A DNA stretch of 64,000 nt from CAWATZ01 sp963784995 (GCA_963784995.1 CAWATZ010000003.1:1984001-2048000); one strand, 5' to 3'; shown: positions 37,289-46,365, counted from the stretch's first letter. A program made the numbers and translations. The notes: generated from the letters alone by a model not told the origin.

Positions 37289-38489
37289 GGTTGACTCCAA
37301 AGTGGTAGAACAGCCGGCGGTAATCGGGGACGGAGCAGACGATGAGGTCAGCCTGCTTGCCGGGTGCGAGCGAGCCGATCCGGTCGCTGCGGCCCAGGGC
37401 GGCGGCGGCGTTGAGGGTCAGGGCGTTGACCACCTCAGCCGGCACCATGCGCATCTGAGTGCAGGCCACGCTGCCGACCAGCGGCAGGTTCTCGGTCGGG
37501 CAGGTGCCGGGGTTGCAGTCACTCGCCAGGGCGATGGTCAGCCCGCGCTCGATCAAGAGACGTGCGGGGGCGTAGGGGACACCCAGGTAAAAGGCGGTGC
37601 CGGGCAGCAGGGTCGCCACCGTGGAGGATGCCGCCAGGGCGTCGATGCCGGCGTCGGTGATGCAGAGCAGATGATCGGCCGACACCGCTCCGAGCCGGGC
37701 TGCCAGCTCGGCGCCGCCCAAGGGCGTCAGCTCGTCGGCGTGCAGCTTGAGCTTCAGCCCCAGGTCGCGGGCCCTGGACAGGATGGTTTCGGACTCGTGC
37801 AGGTCGAAGACGCCCTCCTCGCAGAAGACGTCGCAGAAATCGGCCAGGCGGCTGCGGGCGACCTCGGGCAGCATCTCCTCGGTCAGCAGCCGCAGATAGC
37901 CGGTGCGGTTACTGCGGTATTCGGCGGGGACCACGTGAGCGCCCAGGAAGGTCGGGACCAACTCGACCGGGCCCTCGGCGTTCAGTTCCGCGATGGCCTG
38001 CAGGGACTTCAGCTCGTCGGCCAGGGTCAGGCCATAGCCGCTCTTGGCCTCGACCGTGGTCACGCCAAAGTCCAGGAGCCTCTGCAACCGAGGACGGGCC
38101 AGATCCTTGAGCTGCTCCAGGCTGCATTGCCGGACGTGCCGGACCGTGCTCATGATGCCGCCGCCGCGGGCGCTGATCTCCTGGTAACTGAGCCCTTGCA
38201 GCCGCAGCTCCAGCTCATCCTCCCGGGAGCCGGCAAAGATCAGATGGGTGTGGCTATCGACAAAACCGGGAAGGATGACCTTGCCGGTCGCATCGAGGAC
38301 CTGGACATCCGCCGGCAATGACGGCAGGTCAGAGTCGGGGCCGAGCCAGTCAATGCGGCCGTCACGGAGGATCAGGCTGCCGTTCTCGATGAGGTCGAGC
38401 CGGGCCATCTCGGAGCCGGATTTGCGCAGGGTGCCAGGTGGGGTGACGCCAACCAGCTGGGCGGCATGGCGAAGAACAAGGGGATGCAA
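37242..38489 (-). CDS. hutI: Imidazolonepropionase HutI
   Basis: 415 residues from a TTG start at 38489, supported by AGGAG eight bases upstream. Amidohydrolase motifs: VDSHTHLIFAGSRE (HxH metal site), GVTTVEAKSGYGL, GAHVVP, LKLHADEL and the metal Asp in LASDCNPGTCPTENLP. HutI opens the imidazolone ring in histidine degradation to formimidoylglutamate, the substrate of HutG, whose gene overlaps its end. hutU and hutH are not in the window. Confidence 0.94.
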   Translation of the reverse strand: MHPLVLRHAAQLVGVTPPGTLRKSGSEMARLDLIENGSLILRDGRIDWLGPDSDLPSLPADVQVLDATGKVILPGFVDSHTHLIFAGSREDELELRLQGLSYQEISARGGGIMSTVRHVRQCSLEQLKDLARPRLQRLLDFGVTTVEAKSGYGLTLADELKSLQAIAELNAEGPVELVPTFLGAHVVPAEYRSNRTGYLRLLTEEMLPEVARSRLADFCDVFCEEGVFDLHESETILSRARDLGLKLKLHADELTPLGGAELAARLGAVSADHLLCITDAGIDALAASSTVATLLPGTAFYLGVPYAPARLLIERGLTIALASDCNPGTCPTENLPLVGSVACTQMRMVPAEVVNALTLNAAAALGRSDRIGSLAPGKQADLIVCSVPDYRRLFYHFGVNHVSLVIKRGRVVLSR

Positions 38490-38504
38490 CGGCGCGCTCC
38501 TGTC

Positions 38505-38696
38505 TCAACGCAAGCTCATTCGCTGGCCCAGGCGGCGCCTCTCTTCGCAGGCCTCCATCTCGATCAGGTCGCGATGCTCAGCGTGGTACTGCAGCGCTTC
38601 GTAAATCGCCGGCAGGGGCAGTTCCAGCTCCTCGCTGGCCTGTTCCGGAGTATAGCGATTGGCGCGGAGCGTGCTGACGAGTTGACCGACGGTCAT
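38505..38696 (-). CDS. DUF433-like C-terminal half (small HTH-type protein)
   Basis: 63 residues: MTVGQLVSTLRANRYTPEQA, then ELELPLPAIYEALQYHAEH, the helix-turn-helix pattern of DUF433 proteins, many of which are antitoxin-like. It overlaps the upstream frame by ATGA at 38693-38696. In DUF433 proteins the segment ending in KGxxxTVGQLV is continuous, so this and the next entry may be one gene split by a single-base shift rather than two coupled genes. 15 bp upstream of hutI. Confidence 0.6.
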   Translation of the reverse strand: MTVGQLVSTLRANRYTPEQASEELELPLPAIYEALQYHAEHRDLIEMEACEERRRLGQRMSLR

Positions 38697-38896
38697 GTTG
38701 CGCCCTTAATGGACAGCTGGCGGCGCCAGCGATGCGGTCGCACGATGAGATATTGCCAGCGGGGCAACTCCTTCCTCTTACTGACTTCCTCTTCCAGCTG
38801 CTGAATGCGCTCCACCGCTTCCGCCAGCTGACTCTGCAGTTCTTGTAACTCACTCATGAAGAAGGCCTCGTTCAGGAAAACGGTATCCGGCGTCAA
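38693..38896 (-). CDS. DUF433-like N-terminal half with coiled coil
   Basis: 67 residues. A coiled-coil segment (ELQELQSQLAEAVERIQQLE) precedes LPRWQYLIVRPHRWRRQLSI and KG, which is what usually comes just before TVGQLV in longer DUF433-type proteins. It ends in TGA overlapping the ATG of the next frame. Probably the first half of a broken gene. The Met at 38857 (MSELQEL) is an alternative start. Confidence 0.55.
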   Translation of the reverse strand: MTPDTVFLNEAFFMSELQELQSQLAEAVERIQQLEEEVSKRKELPRWQYLIVRPHRWRRQLSIKGAT

Positions 38897-38929
38897 GGAG
38901 CGAATCGGCCCCGCCGGATGACGCGGAGG

Positions 38930-39739
38930 TCATTTATTCTTCTTCCGCTCCAGCTTCGGGTCAAGGCGGGCGGCTTCCTTGAAGTCGGCGTCGGCCTTGG
39001 CCTTTTCGTTCAGGCGCAAGTAAGCCAGGCCCCGGTTGTAACGCGCCACGGCCAGCCGAGGATTGAGCTTGATCGCCTCGCTGTAATCGAGGATCGCTTT
39101 CTCATACTCCCTCAGATTGGCGTACGCCCGGCCCCGATATTCCCGGCTCAGGGCGCTTCGGGGGTCCAGGCGGATGGCCTCGCTGAGGTCGGTGATCGCC
39201 CTGGGGTAGTCCCGGAGGCTCAGGTAGGTCCGGCCGCGGATCTGGTAGGCCGGGGCGTGCAGATCGTCGATCTTCAGCGCCGCGTCGCAATTGGCGATGG
39301 CCTGCTCATGGTCCTTGCGTTCCTCGTGGGCCAGGGCCCGATTGGTGTAGGCCCGGACGTTGCGTGGCTCAATCTTGAGGGCGGCCGTGTAATCGGCGAT
39401 GGCCCGCTCGGCGTCCTTGCGATCACTATAGATGTTGCCGCGGGCAATCAGGGCGTTGACGAACTTGGGATCCAGCTTCAGGGCCTCGTTGAGATCGGCC
39501 AGCGATTTGTCGAAGTCCTTCTTGTGGCGGTAGGCAACGCCGCGCTCGTACAGTGCAGCCTTGTTGCGCGGGTCGGTCTTGAGGACCGTCGTGAACGAGG
39601 CAATGGCCTGGTCGTAATCCTTCTTCCGCAGCGCCTCGATGCCGCGTTTGTACTCCGCGGAGTTCTTCTCCCGGGCCAGGGACGCGGCCGGAAGAGACAG
39701 CAGCAGGGCGGCAACTACCGCGAGATGAAGCCGGAACAT
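38930..39739 (-). CDS. Exported TPR repeat protein
   Basis: 269 residues from the ATG at 39739, preceded by a strong AGGAGG. Signal peptide FRLHLAVVAALLLSLPAASLA, then seven tetratricopeptide repeats of 34 residues (YKRGIEALRKKDYDQAIASF, AIADYTAALKIEPRNVRAYT and so on), ending in a Lys-rich tail. TPRs bind partner proteins; no catalytic domain is present. An in-frame extension upstream to 40165 is antisense-like and not credible. Confidence 0.9.
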   Translation of the reverse strand: MFRLHLAVVAALLLSLPAASLAREKNSAEYKRGIEALRKKDYDQAIASFTTVLKTDPRNKAALYERGVAYRHKKDFDKSLADLNEALKLDPKFVNALIARGNIYSDRKDAERAIADYTAALKIEPRNVRAYTNRALAHEERKDHEQAIANCDAALKIDDLHAPAYQIRGRTYLSLRDYPRAITDLSEAIRLDPRSALSREYRGRAYANLREYEKAILDYSEAIKLNPRLAVARYNRGLAYLRLNEKAKADADFKEAARLDPKLERKKNK

Positions 39740-39843
39740 GGGACCTCCTACGTCCGGGACAGGCGATCGGCTCATGCTGGTTATCTTGACAGGAATGCCG
39801 CGATTGGGATAGACGAAAACGCCAGCTGCGTCCGCTCGCCGGG

Positions 39844-40782
39844 TCACGTACCGTCCAGGTCCCAGACAAGCACGCTGTGGTCGCTGCCGCCCACCGTCGC
39901 GGTCATGCCATCGGGTGCCAGGACCAGGGTGCGGATTTTGCCGATCTTCCAGTCCATTTCGGAGCGGAGCTGCCGGGAGGCAACGTCCCAGAAGCGGATC
40001 ACGCCATCGTCCCGGGCGGAGATCAGTGTCTCGCCGCTTGCCGTGAAAGCCAGCCCAAAGATAACTGGAGAGCATGGAGCTGGAACGTAAATTGAGGGGC
40101 GACGCGGTGGAGGCGCCTCTGTATCGGTCAGAATGGCGACTTCCGTCTTCTGGTGCAGGTCCCACAGCCGGATGACTCGTTCCCGGCCGGCAGAGGCGAG
40201 GAGCGAATGATCGGTCGAGAAGGCCAGTGAGTAGATCGCCTGCGGCAGGTTCTGCCGGTGGTGCAAAAGGATTGGCGAGCGGTCCAGCTCCCAGAGGCGC
40301 AGCTCGCCCAACCCCGGGCCACCGCCACCCGCGGCCAGCCAGGGACGCGTTGGCGTCGTCGCCAGGGCCAGCGTGCCATGGGAAGGCGTTGTCAGCGGAG
40401 GCGGCTGGAGGACTGCGCCTTTGCGGGCAAGCAGGTGAATGGTTCCATCAAGGTAGCTGCTAGATGCGAGGAGGTGGGTTGAACCACCGACGCAAGCCAC
40501 GGTGCCGCCGCCAGCTTGAGAGGGGTGAATGTTCCCCCAATAGCCTTTTCCCGGAACCCACCACGAAAACGCCGGGTGGGTTCCCAACGCGATGTCCCGG
40601 CCATCAGGAGCAAATGCCAGCGAGACAACAGCGTGATGTAGGGTCAACGTTTCGCAGCAAGTCCCCGTCTCCAGATCCCAAAGACGAACCGTGCAGTCCG
40701 TGCTGGCCGAAGCCAGCCTCCGGCAATCGGGAGAATAGGCCAGGGCGGTGATCATGCCGGTGTGGCCAGTCAGCTCAAGCAT
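39844..40782 (-). CDS. WD40 repeat protein 1 of 3
   Basis: 312 residues from MLELTGHTG at 40782. Typical blades: ITALAYSPDCRRLASASTD, TVRLWDLETGTC, SLAFSTDHSLLASAGRERVI, RLWDLHQKTE, and a last blade DWKIGKIRTLVLAPDGM then LVWDLDGT. One seven-bladed propeller, no signal peptide and no kinase part. Third and last of three WD40 genes in a row. Probably a protein-binding scaffold. Function unknown. Confidence 0.85.
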   Translation of the reverse strand: MLELTGHTGMITALAYSPDCRRLASASTDCTVRLWDLETGTCCETLTLHHAVVSLAFAPDGRDIALGTHPAFSWWVPGKGYWGNIHPSQAGGGTVACVGGSTHLLASSSYLDGTIHLLARKGAVLQPPPLTTPSHGTLALATTPTRPWLAAGGGGPGLGELRLWELDRSPILLHHRQNLPQAIYSLAFSTDHSLLASAGRERVIRLWDLHQKTEVAILTDTEAPPPRRPSIYVPAPCSPVIFGLAFTASGETLISARDDGVIRFWDVASRQLRSEMDWKIGKIRTLVLAPDGMTATVGGSDHSVLVWDLDGT

Positions 40783-40801
40783 GGGCGTCTCCAGCAAGGG
40801 T

Positions 40802-41704
40802 TCACGGGTGCCAGTCGAGATCATCCAGGTCCCAGACGACGATGGCCGCGTCACGTCCTCCCGCGGCGGCGGTCATGCCATCCGGGGCCAGGGCGACGCA
40901 GTAGACCGGGCCGATCTGGAAATCGTGAACCGAACGCTGACAGCCGGCCTCCACGTCCCAGATCCGCACCGTCTGATCCCTGCTGACGGAGAGTAGCCTT
41001 CGGCCATCCTGCGAGAAGACGACCTGGCAGATCCGATCCGAATGGCCCGCCAGCCGGGCCCGGTCGCGCCGCGTCTCCAGGTCCCAGAGACGGACCTGAC
41101 CATCGTGCCCGGCTGCGGCCAGGAGTTTCCCGTCAGGGCTCAGAGCCAGGCCGCAGATCCAGTCGTCGTGCCGGCCGAGGACGCCCTGTTCCGTGCCCCA
41201 GTCCGCATCCCACAGGCGGATGGTCCGGTCCTGGGCAGTGGAGATCAACGTCTTACCGTCCGGGGTGAACAAGAACGCTCGGATGGTCGCGTCGTGGGCC
41301 TTCCAGGTGCGTGTCCGGGAACGCTCCCGCAGCCAGCACAGGACGACGTTGCCAGTTTGGTCCCCGGCCGCCAGTGCATACCCATCCGGAGTGAAAGCCA
41401 CCGACCAGAAGCCCTGGCTATTGCCGACCAGGGTTTCGTAGGTGCGCTGTTTGCCCCGGAAGTGGAGGGGCCAGCAGCGGACGCTGCCGTCCCAGCTGCC
41501 CGAAACCAGGAACTGCCCGTCCGGAGAAAAGGCCAGGGCCTGGACCCAATCCTTGTGGGGCTCGAAGGGCGGTTGCAGCGGCTGCCCGGTCTGGAAGTCC
41601 CAGAGCCGGACCTGGCCATCGTCGCCGCCGGAGGCCAGCAGCCGGCTGTCCGGCGAATAGGCCAGGCAGCGGATGGGGCCGATGTGTCCTTGTAAGAGGC
41701 GCAT
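40802..41704 (-). CDS. WD40 repeat protein 2 of 3
   Basis: 300 residues from MRLLQGHIGPIRCLAYSP at 41704. Seven blades with GH and WD pairs (VRLWDFQTGQP, IRLWDADWGTE, VRLWDLETRRD, VRIWDVEAG) and the final blade FQIGPVYCVALAPDGMTA, ending VVWDLDDLDW. It shares the last-blade pattern with its two neighbours, pointing to duplication of a whole propeller gene. Spacing to the neighbours is 8 and 19 bp, so the three form an operon. Confidence 0.88.
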   Translation of the reverse strand: MRLLQGHIGPIRCLAYSPDSRLLASGGDDGQVRLWDFQTGQPLQPPFEPHKDWVQALAFSPDGQFLVSGSWDGSVRCWPLHFRGKQRTYETLVGNSQGFWSVAFTPDGYALAAGDQTGNVVLCWLRERSRTRTWKAHDATIRAFLFTPDGKTLISTAQDRTIRLWDADWGTEQGVLGRHDDWICGLALSPDGKLLAAAGHDGQVRLWDLETRRDRARLAGHSDRICQVVFSQDGRRLLSVSRDQTVRIWDVEAGCQRSVHDFQIGPVYCVALAPDGMTAAAGGRDAAIVVWDLDDLDWHP

Positions 41705-41712
41705 GGTTGCTT

Positions 41713-42673
41713 TCAACGGTCAAACAGGTCAAGGTCCCAGACCACGATTCGCGCTTTCTCACCCGCGGCGGCGGCCGTCGAGCCGTCCGGCGAGAAGGCC
41801 AGCGCATGGAGGGGCCCGATGTTCCAGTCCAGCGTGTCCAGATCGCACCCCCGCCGCAGGTCCCACAGATGGATCAGTGTTTCCTCCGCATCGGTCCAGG
41901 CCAGCACGGCGGCATCGGGTGAGATGGCCTTGGACACGATCGGTCCCGGCGGGCCCGGCAGCACGGCGATTTCCTCGCCGGTGTCCAGTTCCCAGCGCAG
42001 CACCTCACACGGTTCGTCGCCAAGGCTGTCGGTGATGGCCATCAGTTCCCGACCGCCGGAGCAAAAGGCCAGCCCGGCCACCAGCCGGGTCAGCCCGCCC
42101 AGCTTCCGCCAGCTTTCCCACCGGTCGGGCTGGCTTCCGCTCATCGGCTGACGTACCCAGACGCGGACGCAGGGATCGACTCCTCCCGAGGCCAGCAGCG
42201 CGCCGTCGGACGACAGGGCCAACTCGTAGCCGTATCCGGGAAAGCGCTGCGTGCAATTGCCGGCCGACAGTCCCCACACGGTCAGGTGGTTCTGCTGTGC
42301 GCGCAACGTGGCTGCCGACAACCACGCTCTTGCTGTCCGGGAAAAGCAAGTGCCGCTGCGAACGCAGACCCGGCCCCAGGGAGAGGCGCAGTTCCTCGCT
42401 GGGGAGATGGAACACGTCGATCAGTTCGCCGTTGGGCGGGCGAACGAGAGGGCTGCCGGCCTGGTTGAGTGGTTGACCGAGCGCCAGGTACGCGCCGTCT
42501 GGACTTAGGGCGATGCCGCCGAACCGGTTGCTGCTGATCGGGAGCTGCCGGCGAACAGTTCCGGTTTGCAAATCCCAGAGGCAAACACGATTGCCAGTCG
42601 CGGAGACAACGTCCCGACCGTCCGGCGTATAGGCCAAGTGCTGGACCGCTCTCTCGCCCTCCAGGATCAGCAT
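41713..42673 (-). CDS. WD40 repeat protein 3 of 3 (frameshifted)
   Basis: Starts MLILEGERAVQHLAYTPDGR at 42673 and is the first gene of the WD40 operon. The frame breaks at about 42310 between SKSVVVGSHVA and NHLTVWGLSAG and continues to the stop at 41713 with the last blade DWNIGPLHALAFSPDG and IVVWDLDLFD. Blades are more divergent than in the other two. A 33-bp palindrome lies just upstream. Confidence 0.78.
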
Positions 42674-42687
42674 GGGCCTCTCTCCGA

Positions 42688-42760
42688 TGACAAGGTGACA
42701 AGGTGACAAGGTGACAAAAGCAATTGTCTTTTGTCACCTTGTCACCTTGTCACCTTGTCA
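42688..42760. repeat. Perfect 33-bp inverted repeat made of GACAAGGT units
   Basis: Arms 42688-42720 and 42728-42760 are exact reverse complements; each is a tandem of the 8-mer GACAAGGT. The stop codon of the acyltransferase/ligase gene (42758-42760) lies inside the right arm. The same unit forms the outer arms of the element at 31742. Confidence 0.92.
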
Positions 42761-45103
42761 TTTGCGTGCCAGCTCCAGTGCCAGCTCCTTGAGGCGTTTC
42801 AGGTTGACCTTGCCGCTGCCCAGCAGCGGCAATTCGGGAATGACCACGAAATCCCGCTCCGCCGGCAGCCAGAGGTTGGGCAGCCCTCGATTGCCCAGCT
42901 CCTGCCGCCACTTGCAGACCTGCAAGCCATCGTGCTGCACGTGCAGCACCACCAGCCGCTCGCCGCGAGCCTCGTCGGGCACGCAGGTCACCGCACAGAC
43001 GCGCTCGCTGGTCTGCAGGATCGCGTGCAGTTCCTCCTCAATCCGCTCCAGCGGCACCATCTCGCCGCCCACCTTGGCAAAGCGCGACAGCCGGCCCGTC
43101 AGGGTCACGTGGCCGTGCTCGTCGAAGCGGCCCACGTCGCCGGTGACGTACCAGCCGTCCTGGATCGCCTGCTCGGTGAGGTCCGGACGATGGAGATACC
43201 CCTGCATCACGTTGGGCCCATAAATCAGCAGTAATCCCTCCTCGCCGGTCCCAAGCTCATCGCGGGTTTCGGGGTGGACGACAATCCCCGCCACACCGGG
43301 AATCGGCGGCCCGATGGTGCCGGCCCGATTGTGAACAATCTTGACGCCAGCCAGCTCCTCGTCGGGCAGGTTCGTGGAGGTCACCGGGGTCAGCTCTGTA
43401 CAACCATAGCCCTCCAGCGGCCGGACGCCAAACCGCTGCTGAAAATCGTTGGCCAGCGACTGAGGCAGTTTCTCGGCCCCACAGATCAGCAGCCGGAGAG
43501 CCACGAAGTCCTTCGGGTCGCATTTCTTCAGGCAGAAGCGCAGGAAGGTCGGCGTCGTCAGGTAGATGGTGCTGCGATGGGTGCGGGCCAGCTCGCCGAT
43601 CTCGCGGGCCTGGCGCGGGTCGGCGTGGTAGACCGTCGAGGCGCCGACCTGGAGCGGCGTCCACAAGGTCACGGTGTAGCCGAAGCTGTGGAAGAACGGC
43701 AGCACGCCGAGGACGTGATCCTCCCGGCTGAAGCGCACTGCCTGCACCATCGATTCGACGTTGCCGGCCACGTTGCCGTGCGACAGCATGACGCCCTTGG
43801 GATCGCCGGTGCTGCCGCTGGAGAAGATGATGGTGGCCAGATCGGACAGCTTCTGGCCGCTCAGGCCGAGGACGATGCGCTCCAGGAACCAGCCGGGCAG
43901 CAGTACCACAGCCAGGAAGGCCAGCAGCTTTTGCCGGCCGGTGATCTGCTGCATCACGTCTTCCAGATAAATCACCTCCACCCCGGGCCCGGCGTCCAGC
44001 GGCACCCGCTGGGTGAAGCGCTTCGACGTAAGGACGTGCTTGCTGCCGCACTGGCGCAGGGCCGACTGGATGCCGGCGGCGCTGGCGGTGTAATTGAGGT
44101 TGATGGCCACCTTGCCCAGGAAGCACAGCGCGACGTTGCTGAGGACACCGCCGATGCTGGGCGGCAGCCAGACTCCGATCATCGGATCGTCGCCGAGCAG
44201 CCGCTTCAGGGCCCGCCTCAGACACATCGCTCCGGCCAGGGTCCGGCCATAGGTCAGCTCGACCTTCATGGTGCTATCGACCAGGCAACGACGGAACGGA
44301 TGCTGGGCCGCCATGCGCACAAACTGGCGGTGGACCAGCGGCCGGGACTGGTTGCGGGCCACGGCCGCACTCGCGGACAGCCGCTGAATGGCCCGGTGGA
44401 CCTCGCCGGCGCCGGCGTTTTCCAGCGGTATGCCGAAGGACACGTCCACGCGGTAGGGGACCGTCTGCGGCCAGCGCCGGACTAGCCGGCCGTCCACCCA
44501 GCGCTCCGGGCTGCCCCAGGCCTGATCGAGACAGACCGGCACGATGGGGACTGGCCGATCTCCGCGGACAAGCTCGAGCAATCGGCCGAGCGAGAGCGAC
44601 AGCCCGCCCGCCGTGGACACTTCCTCGGCGAAGAGGCCGACCAACTCGCCCCGGTCCAGGGCCTCGCGGATGGCGGCCACGAAGCGATCCAAGTCCTCGG
44701 TCCGGGCGGTGCTATCGAGCAGGACGGCCCTGCTCCAGCGGAACAGACAGCGTGCCAAGAAGCTTTGCGTCGGTAGTCCGGTGCAGAAACAGAGGCGGAC
44801 ATAGCGAGGAGCGGCCGCGAAGATCCAGAGCGGATCGAGCCCATGCACGCAGTGGCAGATCAGCAGAGCGCCGCCCTTGCGGGGGACCTGGTTGGGAGAG
44901 TGCCGGCGGAGCCAGTAAAGGGACCGGCCCAGAAGGGCCAGCCCCAGGCGGAGGGGAATCCGAGGTTTGATCCAGCAGAGGGCCAAGGCGGCCAGCACCA
45001 GGGCAAGAGCAGCACCGAGGAGGGTCCACGTCCAGGGAAACGAGTCCGCCTCGGCGACCAGCAACCAGACCGGCGACAACCCGGCAGTCAGCGATCCTGC
45101 CAC
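42758..45103 (-). CDS. Acyltransferase / acyl-CoA (acyl-ACP) synthetase fusion, Aas-like
   Basis: 781 residues from a GTG at 45103 with GAGGAG upstream; the frame is open to 45340 but would overlap the divergent gene. A membrane segment (TLLGAALALVLAALALCWI) comes first, then a PlsC-type acyltransferase (LFAEEVSTAGG, VPIVPVCLDQAW), then an AMP-dependent ligase with FSSGSTGDPKGVMLSHGN, GYGCTELTPV, GWYVTGDVG and GSGKVNLKRL. The layout is that of Aas, which reacylates lysophospholipids. The acyltransferase motif NHxxxxD reads CHCVHGLD, so the catalytic His is displaced. Aas-like proteins often carry an MFS part, absent here. Confidence 0.85.
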   Translation of the reverse strand: MAGSLTAGLSPVWLLVAEADSFPWTWTLLGAALALVLAALALCWIKPRIPLRLGLALLGRSLYWLRRHSPNQVPRKGGALLICHCVHGLDPLWIFAAAPRYVRLCFCTGLPTQSFLARCLFRWSRAVLLDSTARTEDLDRFVAAIREALDRGELVGLFAEEVSTAGGLSLSLGRLLELVRGDRPVPIVPVCLDQAWGSPERWVDGRLVRRWPQTVPYRVDVSFGIPLENAGAGEVHRAIQRLSASAAVARNQSRPLVHRQFVRMAAQHPFRRCLVDSTMKVELTYGRTLAGAMCLRRALKRLLGDDPMIGVWLPPSIGGVLSNVALCFLGKVAINLNYTASAAGIQSALRQCGSKHVLTSKRFTQRVPLDAGPGVEVIYLEDVMQQITGRQKLLAFLAVVLLPGWFLERIVLGLSGQKLSDLATIIFSSGSTGDPKGVMLSHGNVAGNVESMVQAVRFSREDHVLGVLPFFHSFGYTVTLWTPLQVGASTVYHADPRQAREIGELARTHRSTIYLTTPTFLRFCLKKCDPKDFVALRLLICGAEKLPQSLANDFQQRFGVRPLEGYGCTELTPVTSTNLPDEELAGVKIVHNRAGTIGPPIPGVAGIVVHPETRDELGTGEEGLLLIYGPNVMQGYLHRPDLTEQAIQDGWYVTGDVGRFDEHGHVTLTGRLSRFAKVGGEMVPLERIEEELHAILQTSERVCAVTCVPDEARGERLVVLHVQHDGLQVCKWRQELGNRGLPNLWLPAERDFVVIPELPLLGSGKVNLKRLKELALELARK

Positions 45104-45315
45104 AACAACACTCCTCGGCCAAAGCACGCCCGGCCCACAAGCCGCGGGCCGAAACTGCGGAGCCTCCGCGGTTTCTCCCGATAACGCAGCGTAAGGTGGA
45201 CAAGGAGTTGCGTCAAGAGCGAACAAAATCCGATGGAAGAACGAGGGGAAGAGCCGATGACGGACGGAGGTTGGCCAGCTTCTCTTTTCCTCCCCTTGCC
45301 TGGCGGAGTATCCTG

Positions 45316-46365
45316 ATGCAGCGAGAAGACACCGACACACCCTGGAAGGAAGCGCTGGACCAGGAACTGCGCTCCTGTCTGCGGCTGCTCTTCACGCGGA
45401 CGAATGGTTACGTTGACTGGACCATCGATCACGAATCGCTGGACACCGAGCTGCGAAAGCTCTGGCCGGACGATGAGCTGGGCAAGCGTCTCGCCGACAA
45501 GCTGGTCAAGGTGCAAAACCTGGCGGGAGATGCACGCTATTTGCATTTCGAGGTCCAGGGCCAGCGCCAGGCCGACTTTCCCGGTCGAATGTACACGTAC
45601 AACCATCTGGGCCGGGGTCGGTTCCATCAGCCGGTGAGCAGCCTGGCCATCCTGGCTGACGACGATCCAGACTGGCGGCCGAACGAGTACGTGGAAGAGA
45701 CGGAGGAAAGCTCCGTGACCTTCCGCTTCACGACGGTCAAGCTGCTGGACTGGGTAGGCCGGGAAGCGGAGTTGGACGCCCATCCCGAGCCGTTCGCCCT
45801 GATCGTGCGAGCCCACCTGGGGGCGCGGGCGACTCGGCAGGACATGGCCGCTCGCCAGGATTTGAAGTGGGAGTTGGTCCAGCAGTTGTACCGGCGATTC
45901 CAGCAGGATACGGAGGTGCGACACTGGTATCGCTATCTGGACTGGTTCCTGACGCTGCCACCAGAGGATGAGAAGGCGTTTCTGAAGCGCATTACCCGTT
46001 TTGAGGAGGAACGTAAGGTGCCGTTTATCACCAATGCCGAACGGATTGGAATGGAGAAGGGTTTGGAGAAGGGACGCGAGGAGGGGCTGGAGAAGGGGCT
46101 GGAGAAGGGGCTGGAGAAGGGGCTGGAGAAGGGGTTGGCGAAGGGACTGGAGAAAGGGTTGGAAAAGGGTCGTGAGGAGGGACTGGAGAAGGGCCGAGAG
46201 GAAGTCCTGCGGACTCTGTTGCGTGGGAAGTTTGGTCTGCCGGGAGAAGCGCTGCTGGCTGGGCGAGAGTTGACGTTGACTCGGGATGCGGTCGAAGCCC
46301 TCGTGCTGAAAATCCTGCCGATCACGACCCTGGAAGAAGTCCGCCTGGCTCTGGAGAGCAAGTAA
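45316..46365 (+). CDS. Rpn-type PD-(D/E)xK nuclease family protein with EKG repeat
   Basis: 349 residues from the ATG at 45316. The N-terminal domain has DTELRKLWPDD, then LHFEVQGQRQADFPGRMYTY, the E-x-Q of the PD-(D/E)xK site in the recombination-promoting nuclease / putative transposase family (Rpn). Next is a linker rich in aromatic residues and a low-complexity run of GLEKG/GREEG units at residues about 246-297, followed by a helical tail (LRTLLRGKFGLPGEALL). Rpn proteins stimulate RecA-independent recombination. Divergent from the acyltransferase gene. Confidence 0.82.
   Translation: MQREDTDTPWKEALDQELRSCLRLLFTRTNGYVDWTIDHESLDTELRKLWPDDELGKRLADKLVKVQNLAGDARYLHFEVQGQRQADFPGRMYTYNHLGRGRFHQPVSSLAILADDDPDWRPNEYVEETEESSVTFRFTTVKLLDWVGREAELDAHPEPFALIVRAHLGARATRQDMAARQDLKWELVQQLYRRFQQDTEVRHWYRYLDWFLTLPPEDEKAFLKRITRFEEERKVPFITNAERIGMEKGLEKGREEGLEKGLEKGLEKGLEKGLAKGLEKGLEKGREEGLEKGREEVLRTLLRGKFGLPGEALLAGRELTLTRDAVEALVLKILPITTLEEVRLALESK
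46051..46206. repeat. Tandem coding repeat GLEKG/GREEG
   Basis: About ten units of 12 bp (GAGAAGGGGCTG and variants) in frame, giving repeated EKGL/EEGL tetrads. The multiple-of-3 unit lets copy number change without a frameshift. Confidence 0.85.

Noticed and set aside
39740..40165. Upstream extension of the TPR gene to 40165
   Set aside because: The extension overlaps the neighbouring WD40 gene in antisense-like composition, whereas the Met at 39739 has a strong ribosome-binding site and a signal peptide.
45104..45340. N-terminal extension of the acyltransferase/ligase to 45340
   Set aside because: It would overlap the divergent nuclease gene and has no membrane or domain character; the GTG at 45103 has a good ribosome-binding site.
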